A stretch of DNA of 64,000 nt from Linum tenue. Lineage: Eukaryota; Streptophyta; Magnoliopsida; Malpighiales; Linaceae. Positions 42,331 through 53,816 of the stretch are shown here, piece after piece. Location: positions 61,702,200 through 61,766,199 of the forward strand of contig CAMGYJ010000005.1 in assembly GCA_946122785.1 (NCBI GenBank). Direction: 5' to 3'. The translations under genes were made by a program, and so were the position numbers. How positions within the stretch are numbered: the stretch's first letter is position 1; each line of letters begins with the position of its first letter. A model generated the notes under the pieces. The model made no database searches and was not told where the DNA came from. It saw only the letters and a list, made by a program, of their open reading frames with translations.

Positions 42331-45300
42331 CCAATTTGAGAGTCGAGCTATATTATTTATATCGATAAGTTTTCTTTCTATCTTTGATTTGTTGGGTGTT
42401 TACTTTCTCTATTTGCGCATTTAATTTATATCGCATTTAATTATTTGCATTCATTCATAAAAGCTCTATACCCGAGCTGTCCTTATAGAAAAAAAGGAAG
42501 AAAGTACCGTGAATCCTACAATAGTAGGGGAAATGCGAAAACTTCCCAACCAGGTTGAACTCAAATCCGAGGATGATTTGAGGTATCATGCTAAACTCGA
42601 AAGGGTTATAGTGTGATACAACTTGGGAGCCTGATTCCTTAAGATCCTTATCCAGCATATAGTTTACCTAGAAACTACCTAAACCGCAACTTATCCCGAA
42701 ACCTACCTTAACCCTTGTTGCTAAACCGCTTAAAACCCTAAGTTGGTTTGAATATGATGATGTGTTTATGATTCATGTTTGTTTATGATATAACGAATTA
42801 TGATTCATCGGTTATACATGAATGTCGTGGTTAGATGCTATGCAAAAGTTTATCAAAATCTGTGACACTAGCATTCTTTCGTTAGTTCATTGTTCACTCG
42901 TTTAAAACCGATCATGATGATAAATGTTCAAACATTTTTGCATCCACAAAAAAATCATCTTTCATACGCACAATCGTACCATTTAACACGCCTACCACAT
43001 TCATATCATTTAGCATGATTATCATTCATTCATCTCATTTAGCAACATGTCACAATTTAACAAGTCAAATCAAGGGTTTTCTAAAGTTGTTCATCCACGA
43101 GGACATAGTCAAACCCTTGAGTACCAGATCCAAGGTTATGCTTGTACGAAGTCATTCCAAAAGGATCGGACGACATTAAACGGAGTTCCTCAAATATTGG
43201 AAAAAAATTAAAAGCAGTTATCATATTCTTGATGATTTAGTCAAAATTTGAAGAACCAAGGTGCCAAATCGTCCATACATCGACAATGACCCATTGACCA
43301 CTTATGGGGATTAGTTGGCACACTACAAGACGAAGCTCTATTCAATAATGATGTCAATCCTCACGAGCAAATGAGCATGAATGCGTATTACCTTATGTAT
43401 CGAACAATCTCCTTCATACTAAATAATAGAATGTCATTTGCATTTCCACCGATTTGGGACATTGTGTGACTACTACCAATTTTGATTTAGAAGTTTGCAT
43501 CAATGATTCCTTCTCTTTACAAAATGATGGACATCTTTTCCAAAAAAAATTTAAGATCAACTTATATTCTCAACAAATGGGAACCATAAAAATGTATTTC
43601 ATGTTCTCAAGTTAAGTCATGAAATTTTCATATTAAGCCAATATAAGCACCCCACTGGTGTCGAGTGATTTATAAATACTTAGTCGATGTCAATAATTTT
43701 TGCAGCAGAGTGTGCACACCCTACCGGTGTCGAGAGTTTGAGCACCCCCACTAAACTCGAGAGTATAAACACCCCACTGGTGTCCATAAGTAACGTGAGC
43801 TAAATAGTCAAAGGGTGTAACGAGGATACGATATCAGGCTATTTGTAGAGGCTTGTCACTGCCATTTTCGAACATCTCTATCAAATCAGGCTCGACTAGA
43901 AAGGGGTTGAGTTAGCCAAATTACTGTATCAAATTTCTCAAGTTTCTCACAGAATCCTAATGACTAGAAGGTTGGGGAAACTGAATGATCCTATTTGACG
44001 AACTCGTTGGTGCTCAAAATCAAAAGCGTCAAAATGACACCATATAGGGGAAATTTCAAAGCCAAGTAAGTCCCACCCACACAAAAAAAGAGCAAAAACA
44101 AAAAAAAAAAGCCAAAAAGGCAACAAAAAAATCAAAATAAAAAGGAAGACAAAAAAAAGCTCGTGGGACTTACACGTTAGATACCCCTGCACGAGCGCTT
44201 GAAGTCATAAAACTAGTCACGAGTGAAGGTTATTGACTACCTTTTCTAAAATGCCAAAAGGATGATTTCGAGTCTACCGTCAACGTGGTCACAAAAGCGA
44301 TATAGAGTCATTCTCTCAACCAATTTTTCTACACACTCCTGCGAGGGCTAGTCATCAAACTAATCACCTATCCAAATGAAGAGTATTCGTCTGCCAAACC
44401 TGAAGAAATGACACAAGTAAACTCGAAAAAGATGGGGCACCCAAGAGAAGAATGTCTGCCTGATCTAAAATCCACTCCATGATCATCCTCATTTTCCATC
44501 ACTTGAACTCTCCCTTTCAAGTTAAACAAAAACCACCATTATAATAATACTTCAGCAGCCATGCCTGCACCACAGAAGGGTTTTCCATATTCATTATTTT
44601 GACAACCAATGAGAAGTCAAAGCTTGTATCATACCAAGACCTTCATCATCCATCCTTTCAAGGTAAAAAAAAAAAAGGCCCGACAAGTGACAAGATTTCC
44701 AGGATCAAATTTCTACTCAAATTACCTAGTCGAGCTTATCCCTCAAAGTCAAAATTTCAAGACAAGGGGGCAACCTAAGCCAAAATATACCCGCAAAGAT
44801 ACCCAAGACCAGCCACCATTCTCGCAAAAAATGAGAGCTCCACAACCAAGATTTCATTTACCCATCTATCAGTCTCATACTTTGGGGGCAAGCTAAAAAT
44901 TCCTCAACAATGAACTTTTCCCCAAGAAATTATCTCGCCTATCCATCAATCAGTCTCATACTTTGGGGAAAGCCAAACATCCCTCCACAAGGAACTTCTC
45001 ACGACAAGAAAAGACGATCCCCATTATATATCAACCAGATTCATACCTTGAGGGCAAGCCAAAAATCCTCAAAATGAAGCTACCTATGACTAAGGCCATA
45101 TCATAGGATCTTCCTTTACCAACCTCTCATTTGCGACAAGCATAATTTCCATACCATGAGAACTCTTACAGTTGGAGTCATACCAAACCAAGCTTCTTTC
45201 AGGAAAGTTCAAGAAATTTTACCACGAGAACATACAAAGATCACCCGAACTCTCCATGATCAACAAACCTATACCTCAGGCACACTTGTCCCCCCAACAT

Positions 45301-46704
45301 GGTGACAAGAATCTTGATAGTAGCTGAAGTATCGTAAACTCGAAGCACCCATAGGATTGAGTGAGAGTGAAACTGAGAGTGAGAATGAGAGCGAGGGCTT
45401 ATGAATATTCTCATGGCTTGGCTTATGGAAAAAAGTTTGTAAACAATGTGGCAATAACCACACAAGAAATCTTTTTCTCATGTTGCACACACTTCCCTCA
45501 AGTGAGGCTTTGATTTCTAAAAACGGGTTCTCATCATACTTTCTCAATTGAGAATTTCCAAACTTTGTTGCATTCATATTAAGTCAAGATTGGTAAAAGT
45601 CACATTTTTGTTCTGAAAAGAGGAAAACAAGTAACATATCTATGGGGGCAAGGTGAGAAGACCCAGAGTAGAAGCAGTTCAAATACCCATGAAGTGGTTC
45701 TCCAAGTCCATCAACTCATGAGTAAAGGGAAATCTCGGATATTCTGAATCATTCCGTTCAAGCTACCCAACTTGTCAATCAAACTATCCTTCAACGAAAT
45801 ATTTTGTACATCATACCTCTCGGTGAAATCAATCAAGCATGTCTAGAAAATCGACATCAACAAGACAATACCCCTAGATAAAAAAATTTCCTCTTAGCCA
45901 AGCACGACATGCTCACATGGCAAGAAGATCATTTAAACTAAATGAGCACACTATTGTGATACCACCATGCTACATAATCCTTCTACATAATCAATCTACC
46001 AGGAACATATCATGAATAAGAAGGTCATATGGCTAACGCATCAGCCACACAAGCACCAGTGTCCAAGGTAGAGAAAATTGAGGACCAACCTTTCATCAAG
46101 TCCCCAGAAATACAATACCCTGGGCTCACTAAGCAAACAAAGAGGACAAACTAGATGTCAAGCCCAGTACCTCGAGATGATGACATGCGCCAAAGAAAGG
46201 AAGTACTCATCGGTTGCACCCATTCTACTCCAGCGCAAGCATAACTAAAGATCAAGCTTACTAAAGGGACAATGACTTAGTTCCTCATGGATGATTGGTT
46301 TAAGAGAATTCTAGACATTAATATTAAACCATGATGAACGATCAGACCTTTTCATTCGCATACTTTTCAACAAATCATCATATAGCTCATCATACAGTCA
46401 TTCAAACAATCCATAGCCAAATTAAATATTATTCATGCTCAAAATTCATTAAAAGGAGATGTACACTTTCAACATATCTCATCACAATATTGCATCATAT
46501 CATATCACAAAATACCTTGCATTTGCACATCATGGTGAGGTCAAATTCAAATCTCTACCAAAGTCAAGTTTGGCACATACCAAAGATCTAGCTAGACTCA
46601 ACAAATTGCTTGATTCAATGCCTCATATAAAGCAGAAAACTCCACACCACTCGTGATCAAGTTATACTTTCACATATCCTCATGAATTTTATCGCCATGG
46701 TACA

Positions 46705-47300
46705 CATGATCAAACAGGCTATACCGCCACGAGCCAAAATCCAAACCAGGCTATACTGCCACAGGAAAAAAAACATGCCATAGCGCTACCATGATCTAAC
46801 CAACCCCAAATCAGGCTATACCGCCATGGGAACAAGATAGAACCAGATCATGCTATATCACCATGGATAAAACCCTAAACCAGGCTCTACCGCCACAGGA
46901 CCACAAAACCCCAAACCAGGCTATACTGCCACACATAAACCAATGTAGGCTATACCACCATACGAAAAACCAAAGTAGGCTATACCGCCACACAAGATAC
47001 CTAAATACCAACTCAGGCCCTACCGCCAAAATACCTAAATACCAACACAGGCCATACCACCAACATATCTAAATACCAACTCAGGCCCTACCGCCGACAT
47101 ACCAAAAATACCAACTCAGACTGTACCATCATGATACATAAATACCAATACTGGTCCTACCGCCATGATACCTAAAAGAAACTAATTCAAGATGTACCGC
47201 CAAAAAAAATACCAGTCAGGCTATACCGCCACGGGAACAAAAATTCCAAAGCAGAATACACCGCTGCAAGAATAGAAACCCAAATCATGCTATATCACAC
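46705..47300 (+). repeat. LARD internal tandem repeat, CAGGCTATACCGCCA type
   Basis: At least 14 copies of a core (C)AGGCTATACCGCCA, with variants GCCCTACCGCC and GCTATACTGCC, at intervals of about 30-40 bases with A/C-rich spacers such as AAATACCAACT. All are in one orientation. It is a degenerate minisatellite typical of non-coding retroelement interiors. Confidence 0.85.
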
Positions 47301-47399
47301 TCTTACCCTCACATATCTTCCATAACACGACATTATCATTATTCATCCCATGATTGTCTCACAAAAAACTCTCATACTCATTATCACCATGCATCAAAA

Positions 47400-47640
47400 T
47401 GTCTAGCGTGCTATATCCCGGACAACCCCATAAGCTGTGTCATCAATAAATGTTCAGTCCGTCATATCCCGAACAACTTGATTGCATTGTCAGAAAATGT
47501 CTAGTGTGTCATATCCCGGACAACCCAGCGCATTGTCATCAACAATAGTTCAGCTCGTCATACCCCGAACAACTTGAATGCATTTTTTTATTATTCAGCT
47601 TGTTATATCCCGGACAACTTGAGTGCTTTCTTATGCCATC
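47400..47640 (+). repeat. LARD internal tandem repeat, CATATCCCGGACAAC type
   Basis: Five copies of TCATATCCCG(G/A)ACAACTTGA-like units, each followed by GCATTGTCAT(CA) and a TTCAG/TCTAG lead, at about 45-60-base spacing. It lies between the CTATACCGCC block and the polypurine tract. Confidence 0.85.
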
Positions 47641-47776
47641 GTTCAATTTGTTTAGCTAGTTTTATCACAAACAACTTGAATGGATCATCATAACCAAACA
47701 ATTGACCCATCACTATTAGTGTCAAAATACGGTGTCTTAGAAAGAGCTTTGTATACCTCTCGATACCAAGAGATAT

Positions 47777-47791
47777 ACAAAGGGGGGCAAC
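47777..47791 (+). other. LARD polypurine tract
   Basis: ACAAAGGGGGGCAAC directly precedes the 3' LTR (TGTAGACACC at 47792), in the position needed for plus-strand DNA priming. Confidence 0.85.
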
Positions 47792-50700
47792 TGTAGACAC
47801 CGCTTTTTGTCCGGGCAAAACATATTTAATTAAATAAATGTTAGTTTTTGTTTAAAGTTAGCAATAGCAAATTTTAAACAAAACTACTAATTGAAGTCGT
47901 ATTTGTTTTGAGTTGGGTTTTGTTTTTCATAAGCAATGAGATTAGCAATAGCAAATCTGTACGAATTACAATAGCAAATCTATACGAATTAGACTTGTGA
48001 TAGAAGTTGATCGTTTGCTTGACATATGAGATTGTGAGGTTGAATCTTGATTACTAAGTAATTTAAGTCTAAAGAAAGAAATAACAATTTCATTTAAGAC
48101 AATTACAATAAATTAACTACATAATTAGAACAATTAATAATTACAATTTTACAATTAAGCTCAAAACTGCCCAAGTCAAAAGACCCTCAATCAAACCAGT
48201 CAACAAAGTCAAACCGGTCAGAGATCAGGTCTGACCAAACCCATATCAGTCCGACCCAACTCGGACCGGTCCGACCCAGAACCAGCACTGTTGTAAGCTT
48301 TGGGAACAAGTTTTCTTTTACTATAAAAACCCATCTGTTCCATACCTAAAGAAAAAAAAAAAAAGATGGGAGCAGACTCCCTCTCTCCTTCTTCTTCTTC
48401 ATCTCTGGATCATGCCAAAACTCCCTTCCTCTTTGCACACACAGAACCATTTCTCTTCTTTCTCTTTACCACAAACCCACATAAAACAGAGGACTTCTCT
48501 TGGAACCTTTTCTCTAGAGACAGCTTCTTCTTCCCCTCGCCTCCACTTCCTGAAACAAAGACAGACAATGATGAGTACAAGACCTCTCCTAATACCGATA
48601 AAAACATAGCAGAAAAGAGAGAACAAAACTCTGCAAAAGAAAATCCGACTTTCGCTCCTTTCTTCTTACTTCTTTTAGCCACGTACAAAACACACGAAAA
48701 GCACAGCCATACACCAAAAAAGAGACTCGGCCTGTTCTTCTTATCAAACACCGACAAAACAAAAAGAAAGAGACGACAACAAGCAAACAGCGGAAAGGCA
48801 ACGGCAATAGCGACGAAGACCTTGGAGGCAGAACCATCCTCAATCCTCAAAGTTGAAGGTTGGTCATTATCGGATTGAACCACCACTACCATTCATCATC
48901 ATTCCCGTTTCCATCTCTACTTCTATATTTATTAACAAAATGGTTCCTAACCAATCAGCACCCAAGCAAACTAAAGGTCTGAATTCTACTGTAACCAAAA
49001 ATCATGCGAGTTGCAATTATATCAAAGCTTTTTTTAAGTACAAACATATTAGTAAATGTTTAAAGTTTCTGTATATTGTAATCAAAGCTAGAACTTTATA
49101 TATATATATATATAGCTATGTTTATGTTTTACTTATTGATTGATACCTATATATTCAAACATGCTCATGTTTGCTTGTAACAATTGTTTCGCTATTCCTC
49201 GTGTTAAGCATGTACCCTCACAATCATATTTGAGTTTAAACTCCTCACTCTAAGCTACAAAATCAGATTTTATAAACTAGGATTAACATGTTAATCTAAA
49301 CCAACTAGACTCAAACTCAGAGAGGTATTCTGAATACCTTCCTTTTGTTTTGTTTTAATGACACCCTTTTAAACCCCAAACCATTATACGAACACACCAT
49401 GATTCCAGCCTTAACAGTCCCCACAACCACGACTATCAAGCCCCAAATCAGTATAATATCATAAAAAAAAAAAAAAGCATTCAAGACTATTTTGAAAGAC
49501 AACATATGACTATTCATCTTACCAATTCTGGGAACAAGAACCCTCAACAATCACACTACACGTTTCAAGAATTCACCCGCCAAAGCAAAAACATACACAA
49601 ATATCCAAAGTTAGAATTGCCAACTATCAAAACCAGAGGATTATCACGACTTACCTATCTTAGTCGAAACCAGTCTCAAAACCCACAAGCGGCCCATAAT
49701 CCAAGAAACTTACCCAAAAAATTCAACGTCGGCGAAACACAGAGCTCCGACGGCGGCCTTCTTCCTCCTTTCAAAGCTTTCGCCTCTTTCCCTTTGACCA
49801 GAACCCCATAGAAAAAACACCAAACCAGATTTATCAGTACCTAAACTAAAAAAGCGAATCAAACCCAGAAGAAAAAAATACTTACCAAAACTCCTCGGAT
49901 CCGGTCTGCTCCTCTACCTCTGATTGAGAAAACCACTCACCGGCAGCCTTTTATCCTCCTTTTCCTCTCCTTGTCCCCATGACCAGACTCTCGTACGAAA
50001 AACACATAACCCAAAAAACAATCAGACACCAAAACGGCCAAATCGATCCCCAAACCCGACATGCAGAGGTAAGAAAGCCATCTTACCTTCGCCGTCGCGA
50101 CAATCGCCTCTGTTTCTCGTTGCAGCCGCCGTTTCTCGTCGCCGCCGCAGTTTTCCCTCTTCTTCCTTTGCCATCGTCATTACCAGAAAGGGGAAGGAAA
50201 GGGTGTGAGGGAGCAGCGGCGACAGGCTTTGGCTGTCACCGATCTCTGTTTGGATAGAAAAGGAAGAATGAGAGAGAGAAGAGAGGAAGAGACGAGAAGG
50301 AGGAGAGGTATTGAGGGTTTGAGCGGCGTTTTAGTTCAGGATGAATAGTTTAGGGTTTCCATTTCAGCCTAAGGAGAGACTTATATAATACTCTTGGCTA
50401 AAAGACGTAGTTGCCCCTGTCGATTTAATGAAATTACTCCATTGCCATCTTCCCCACCTTAAAACGACGCTGTTTTAACTCGGCTCAAAACAAATATTTG
50501 TCGGTTTCCAAGATTCGAACCGCTAACCCAAAGATCATAATACTTAAACTCTCATCAACACAATAAACCACTAGACTAGGTGCCGGCCAATTATCCACAT
50601 ATTAATCTCAGTTCATTTTAACTTAAATAACCATAATACGTAATTTAAGCACAATTATTTCCTTAGTAAAAAGATCATTAACTTCATTTGAAATAATTGC

Positions 50701-51483
50701 CTTAAAAATTCTCAATACGAAATGTCATGGTTAATAAACCGTGATAGTATTTTCGTTTTAAAGTATTAAGTATTAACCATTCGGATTAAAATTTAGTAGA
50801 AAATTTGCCCTATCCTATAAAATATCACAAACCTCTTTTTTCCTAAGAGATCTCTTAATACGAAATCACGGTCAATAGACTGTGACCACTTATTAAGCCA
50901 AATTATTTCAAAAAAATCATAAGCTACTCAATTACAAGATAAAAAAACATCAAACTATATGCCTTCATCGAAAGGTCCATAACAGATCTTAAACACGAGT
51001 CAATAGAGCGTGTTAGTTACTTTCTACAAAACAAACCAACTTTAACGAACTACGTGGACTTTGATCCCGGTTACTCGGGTACGTAGGCAACCAATAGGTT
51101 CGAGTCCAACTAATTAAAAAAAATCTTTCTTCACTTTTGAGATTTTACACCAATAGATGTATGCTCAAATTGTAATAACAAAATACTTAAATTAATCGAA
51201 TGCAATAATACTCAATAAGCTACAAATAATGAAACACCCAACCTTTAAAAAACTTATCGATTTGTGTAGTACCCATTATGGGGCATTGTGGGGTGTGAAT
51301 ACACTTCCCCACACGTAACCGTACTCCCGAACCTAGAACAATCTAAAATTCGCAGACCAGAATTCTGGTTTTAACAAAAAATTAAAACCGGAAAATGGTG
51401 TTCGACCCACCCCAAAGCACGGTCGATGGCGACTCCGAGCGTGTCACGTCGTATCCCCCGCTTTCGGAGGGGCGGTTGCAACA
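47792..51483 (+). repeat. LARD 3' LTR, 3,692 bp
   Basis: Near-identical to the 5' LTR; differences seen are A-run lengths at about 48352 (13 against 11) and 49462 (14 against 15) and one G/A change at 50823. It carries second copies of the sense TATA box, the 170-codon frame, the antisense promoter-like region and the tRNA-like block. Confidence 0.93.
48366..48878 (+). CDS. Short hypothetical ORF, 3' LTR copy
   Basis: Identical 170-codon translation to the frame at 39193-39705. As a 3' LTR copy it would be at the downstream end of the element transcript, or be driven by the 3' LTR promoter into flanking copia sequence. No recognised domain; same doubts as for the first copy. Confidence 0.28.
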   Translation: MGADSLSPSSSSSLDHAKTPFLFAHTEPFLFFLFTTNPHKTEDFSWNLFSRDSFFFPSPPLPETKTDNDEYKTSPNTDKNIAEKREQNSAKENPTFAPFFLLLLATYKTHEKHSHTPKKRLGLFFLSNTDKTKRKRRQQANSGKATAIATKTLEAEPSSILKVEGWSLSD

Positions 51484-53728
51484 GGTGTTGACAAATTTCA
51501 TCATGATTAATCCTTCGTTAACGAGTTCTTGGATGAAATGATAACGCAACTCGATATGCTTCGATCTTGCGTGAAATACTGGATTCTTTGTCATGGCTAT
51601 GGGTAAGATGTAATCACAGTGAATAATGGTTGGACCATTTTCACTTTGATGTAAATCAGAAATTAATCTATTTAGCCATACCGCTTCGCATGCTGCATCA
51701 ATAGCTGCGATATATTCTGCTTCCGCTGAAGATGAAGCCACAGTCTTCTACTTCTTTGAACTCCCGGAAATGGGTTTTGAACCCAGGCAGAATATGTACC
51801 TCGATATGCTTTTTCGATCATCTAGTGATCCTGCTCAGTCACTATTGAAATCCAGTCAGTTTGCTTTCTGCTTCTTTTTTGTACGTCATGCCCAATTTCT
51901 TTGTACCTTGAAGATACCGCAAAATTCTTTTGGCTGCTGTAAAATGAAGTTTGCTAGGTTTATTCATAAATCTTGATATAAGACTTACTAAATGACATAT
52001 ATCCGGTCTGGTATGTGTCAGGTAAATGAGTGACCCCACCAGACTTTTTGTACAACTTTCCATCGACTTTTTCAGTTTTATCATTGCGTTGCAATTTCTC
52101 TTTCAACGCCATCGGTGTTGAGAATGGTTTGCATGTTGCCATGTGAAATATTTTTAGCATACCTTTGGTGTACTTATCCTGTGAAATAAAAATTTCTCCA
52201 GGTGACTGCTTCCCTTGGATCCCAAGAAAATATTTCACGAGTCCCAAATCTGTCATCTCGAATTCTTTCATCATGGTACTTTTAAATTCTTCAATCATAC
52301 GTTGACTTATCTATGTAAATCAAGTCATCAACATATAAGCACACCATTAGAAAATCTTTGCCTTCTCCCTTTTTTATGTAGAGAGATGCTTCACTCGGAT
52401 TTCTTTGAAATCCGTTTTGCTAAAAATATCAATCAATTCTATTGTTCCACGCTCTCGGTGCTTGCTTCATACCGTATAAATCCTTTCGGAGATGATAGAC
52501 TTTGCCTTCTTCTCCTTTTTTCCCATAGCCTCGTGCTTGTTCCACATCGACTTCTTCTTCCAGTTCTCCATTCAAATAGGCTGATTTGGCATCCAGCTGG
52601 TATAGTGGTAACTCCCGTTGAGCAGCTAGAGCGAGAACTGTTCTGATGGTCTCCATCCCTTCTACTAGTGCATATGTCTCATGAAAATCAATACCGGGCT
52701 GTTGTGAATAGCTTTTTGCCACCAGTCGAGCTTTGTACTTCTGGATAGAACCATCTTCATTGAACTTATCTTATAGATCCATTTGAGACTTATAACTGGC
52801 TTGTTCTGTGGTAAATCAACAAGCTCCCATGTCTTGTTTGTCTCGATCATCGAAATTTCTGCATCCATAGCCTCATTCCAAACTTCATCTTTGGCTGCTT
52901 CTTCAAAGACTTGGGGCTCACAAGAAAAATATGCAACATGACTTGTTTTATAAATTTCTTGTAAAGACCTTGTTATTAACAGAGGTGAATCCGAGTCTGT
53001 TAGGACGTCTCTGAAGTTGTCTCCTTTTGGGCTAGGTGCAGAATTTTCTTTCTGGACTTGAAACTGGATATGGGTCATTGCTGGGATCTTGGGAGTTGCT
53101 GAGTCCTCCACAATTTTATAAATTGTTTGAGATTGAGAAATTGGATTTTCCCAATTCCACTCAGCCATCTCATCAAAGATCACATCTCGAGAAACCACCA
53201 CTTTGTTCTTTACTGGGTTGTAAAGACGATAGCCTTTGGACTCATCGATGTAGTTGGTGAAGATCAGCTTCTCTCCCTTCTGGTCAAACTTGTTTCGGTT
53301 TGGGGTAGAGATATGTACATAAGCTATGCACCCAAAGACTTTGAGGTGATCCACCTGTGGCCTCTTGTTCTGAACTGCTTTGGTTGGTGATCTGTTGAGG
53401 ATGTAAATTGTTGTGTTGACTGCTTCTACCCACAAGTTGTTGGGAAGATTTTTTACTTTGAGCATACTTCTCGCCATCTCCACAATCATGCGGTTTTTCC
53501 GTTCTGCCACGCCATTTTGTTGTGGTGTGTAACGGATCGTCAGTTGCCTTTTGAGTCCTTTGTTGCGACAATACTCCCTGAATGGAGTATAAATAAATTC
53601 TCCTCCATGATCTGTTCGACGAGTTTTGATTTGATGGCGGCTTTCCTTCTCAACTACTACTTGAAATTGAAGGAACTTGGGAAAAGCTTCTGATTTTTGC
53701 TCCAAAAAGAATACCCACATCATTCTGG

Positions 53729-53816
53729 GAAAGACATCATTCTCACCATGCAGTACAAATATGTGTGAATGCAAATGGATAATGGGTACAGATGAGAAAT
53801 AATAGAAGTGACCCAC
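53729..53816 (-). repeat. Copia array LTR 3, inner piece
   Basis: Matches LTR 2 from GAAAGACATCATTCTCACC (38148) to GTGACCCAC (38234). The LTR's left part is missing: the piece is joined at 53728 to integrase sequence. The outer piece resumes at 63670 after the Athila-like insertion. Confidence 0.85.
53812..53816. repeat. Target duplication of the Athila-like element (CCCAC), left copy
   Basis: CCCAC here and at 63670-63674. LTR 2 has the uninterrupted GTGACCCACCTAAATG at the corresponding place. Confidence 0.93.

Larger units (their letters stand above)
42331..47776 (+). other. LARD internal region, non-coding
   Basis: 5.4 kb with no frame over about 100 codons and no retroelement protein motifs on either strand. 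It holds several repeat families: CACCCCACTGGTGTCGAG units at 43640-43790; CAGTCTCATACTTTGGGGGCAAG units with CCTCAACAA tails at 44825-45070; and the two dense blocks at 46700-47300 and 47400-47640 described separately. An A-rich stretch (44090-44160) is also present. It presumably carries packaging and replication signals only. Confidence 0.75.
38621..51483 (+). mobile_element. Non-coding LTR retroelement (LARD), Tat/Ogre-like, 12.86 kb
   Basis: Two LTRs of 3,691 and 3,692 bp (38621-42311, 47792-51483) begin TGTAGACACC and end GGTTGCAACA. A PBS follows the left LTR and a polypurine tract precedes the right one, so the element is on the plus strand. A 5-bp duplication GGTGT flanks it. The 5.48-kb internal region has no gag, protease, RT, RNase H or integrase similarity that I can find, so it must use proteins of another element. 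LTR length, the tRNA-Arg-type PBS and the TACGTAGGCA motif in the LTR (41910) are typical of Tat/Ogre elements, from memory. The LTRs differ by one substitution (41652/50823) and two homopolymer lengths, so insertion was very recent. Confidence 0.93.
38522..53728 (-). pseudogene. Copia copy 2: integrase, RT and RNase H (broken, contains the LARD)
   Basis: Only 38522-38620 and 51489-53728 belong to it. RNase H lies at 51489-51741 (AEAEYIAAIDAACEAVWLNR, VFHARSKHIELRYHFIQELV), RT-RNase H at 51842-52298 and RT at 52429-52790 ([31 protein letters not shown]). Integrase, in one long frame, is at about 52790-53728 (RTDHGGEFIYTPFREYCRNK, GVAERKNRMIVEMARSML). The YVDD region lies near 52330 between frames. 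Gag, protease and the start of integrase are absent: the integrase is joined at 53728 directly to LTR sequence. Confidence 0.85.

Noticed and set aside
46705..47640. CRISPR-like array (regular repeats and spacers)
   Set aside because: The units are degenerate, the spacers are similar to one another, and the block lies inside a plant retroelement.
53036..53390. Plus-strand frames over copia copy 2
   Set aside because: They are antisense to the continuous integrase frame and have no own similarity.
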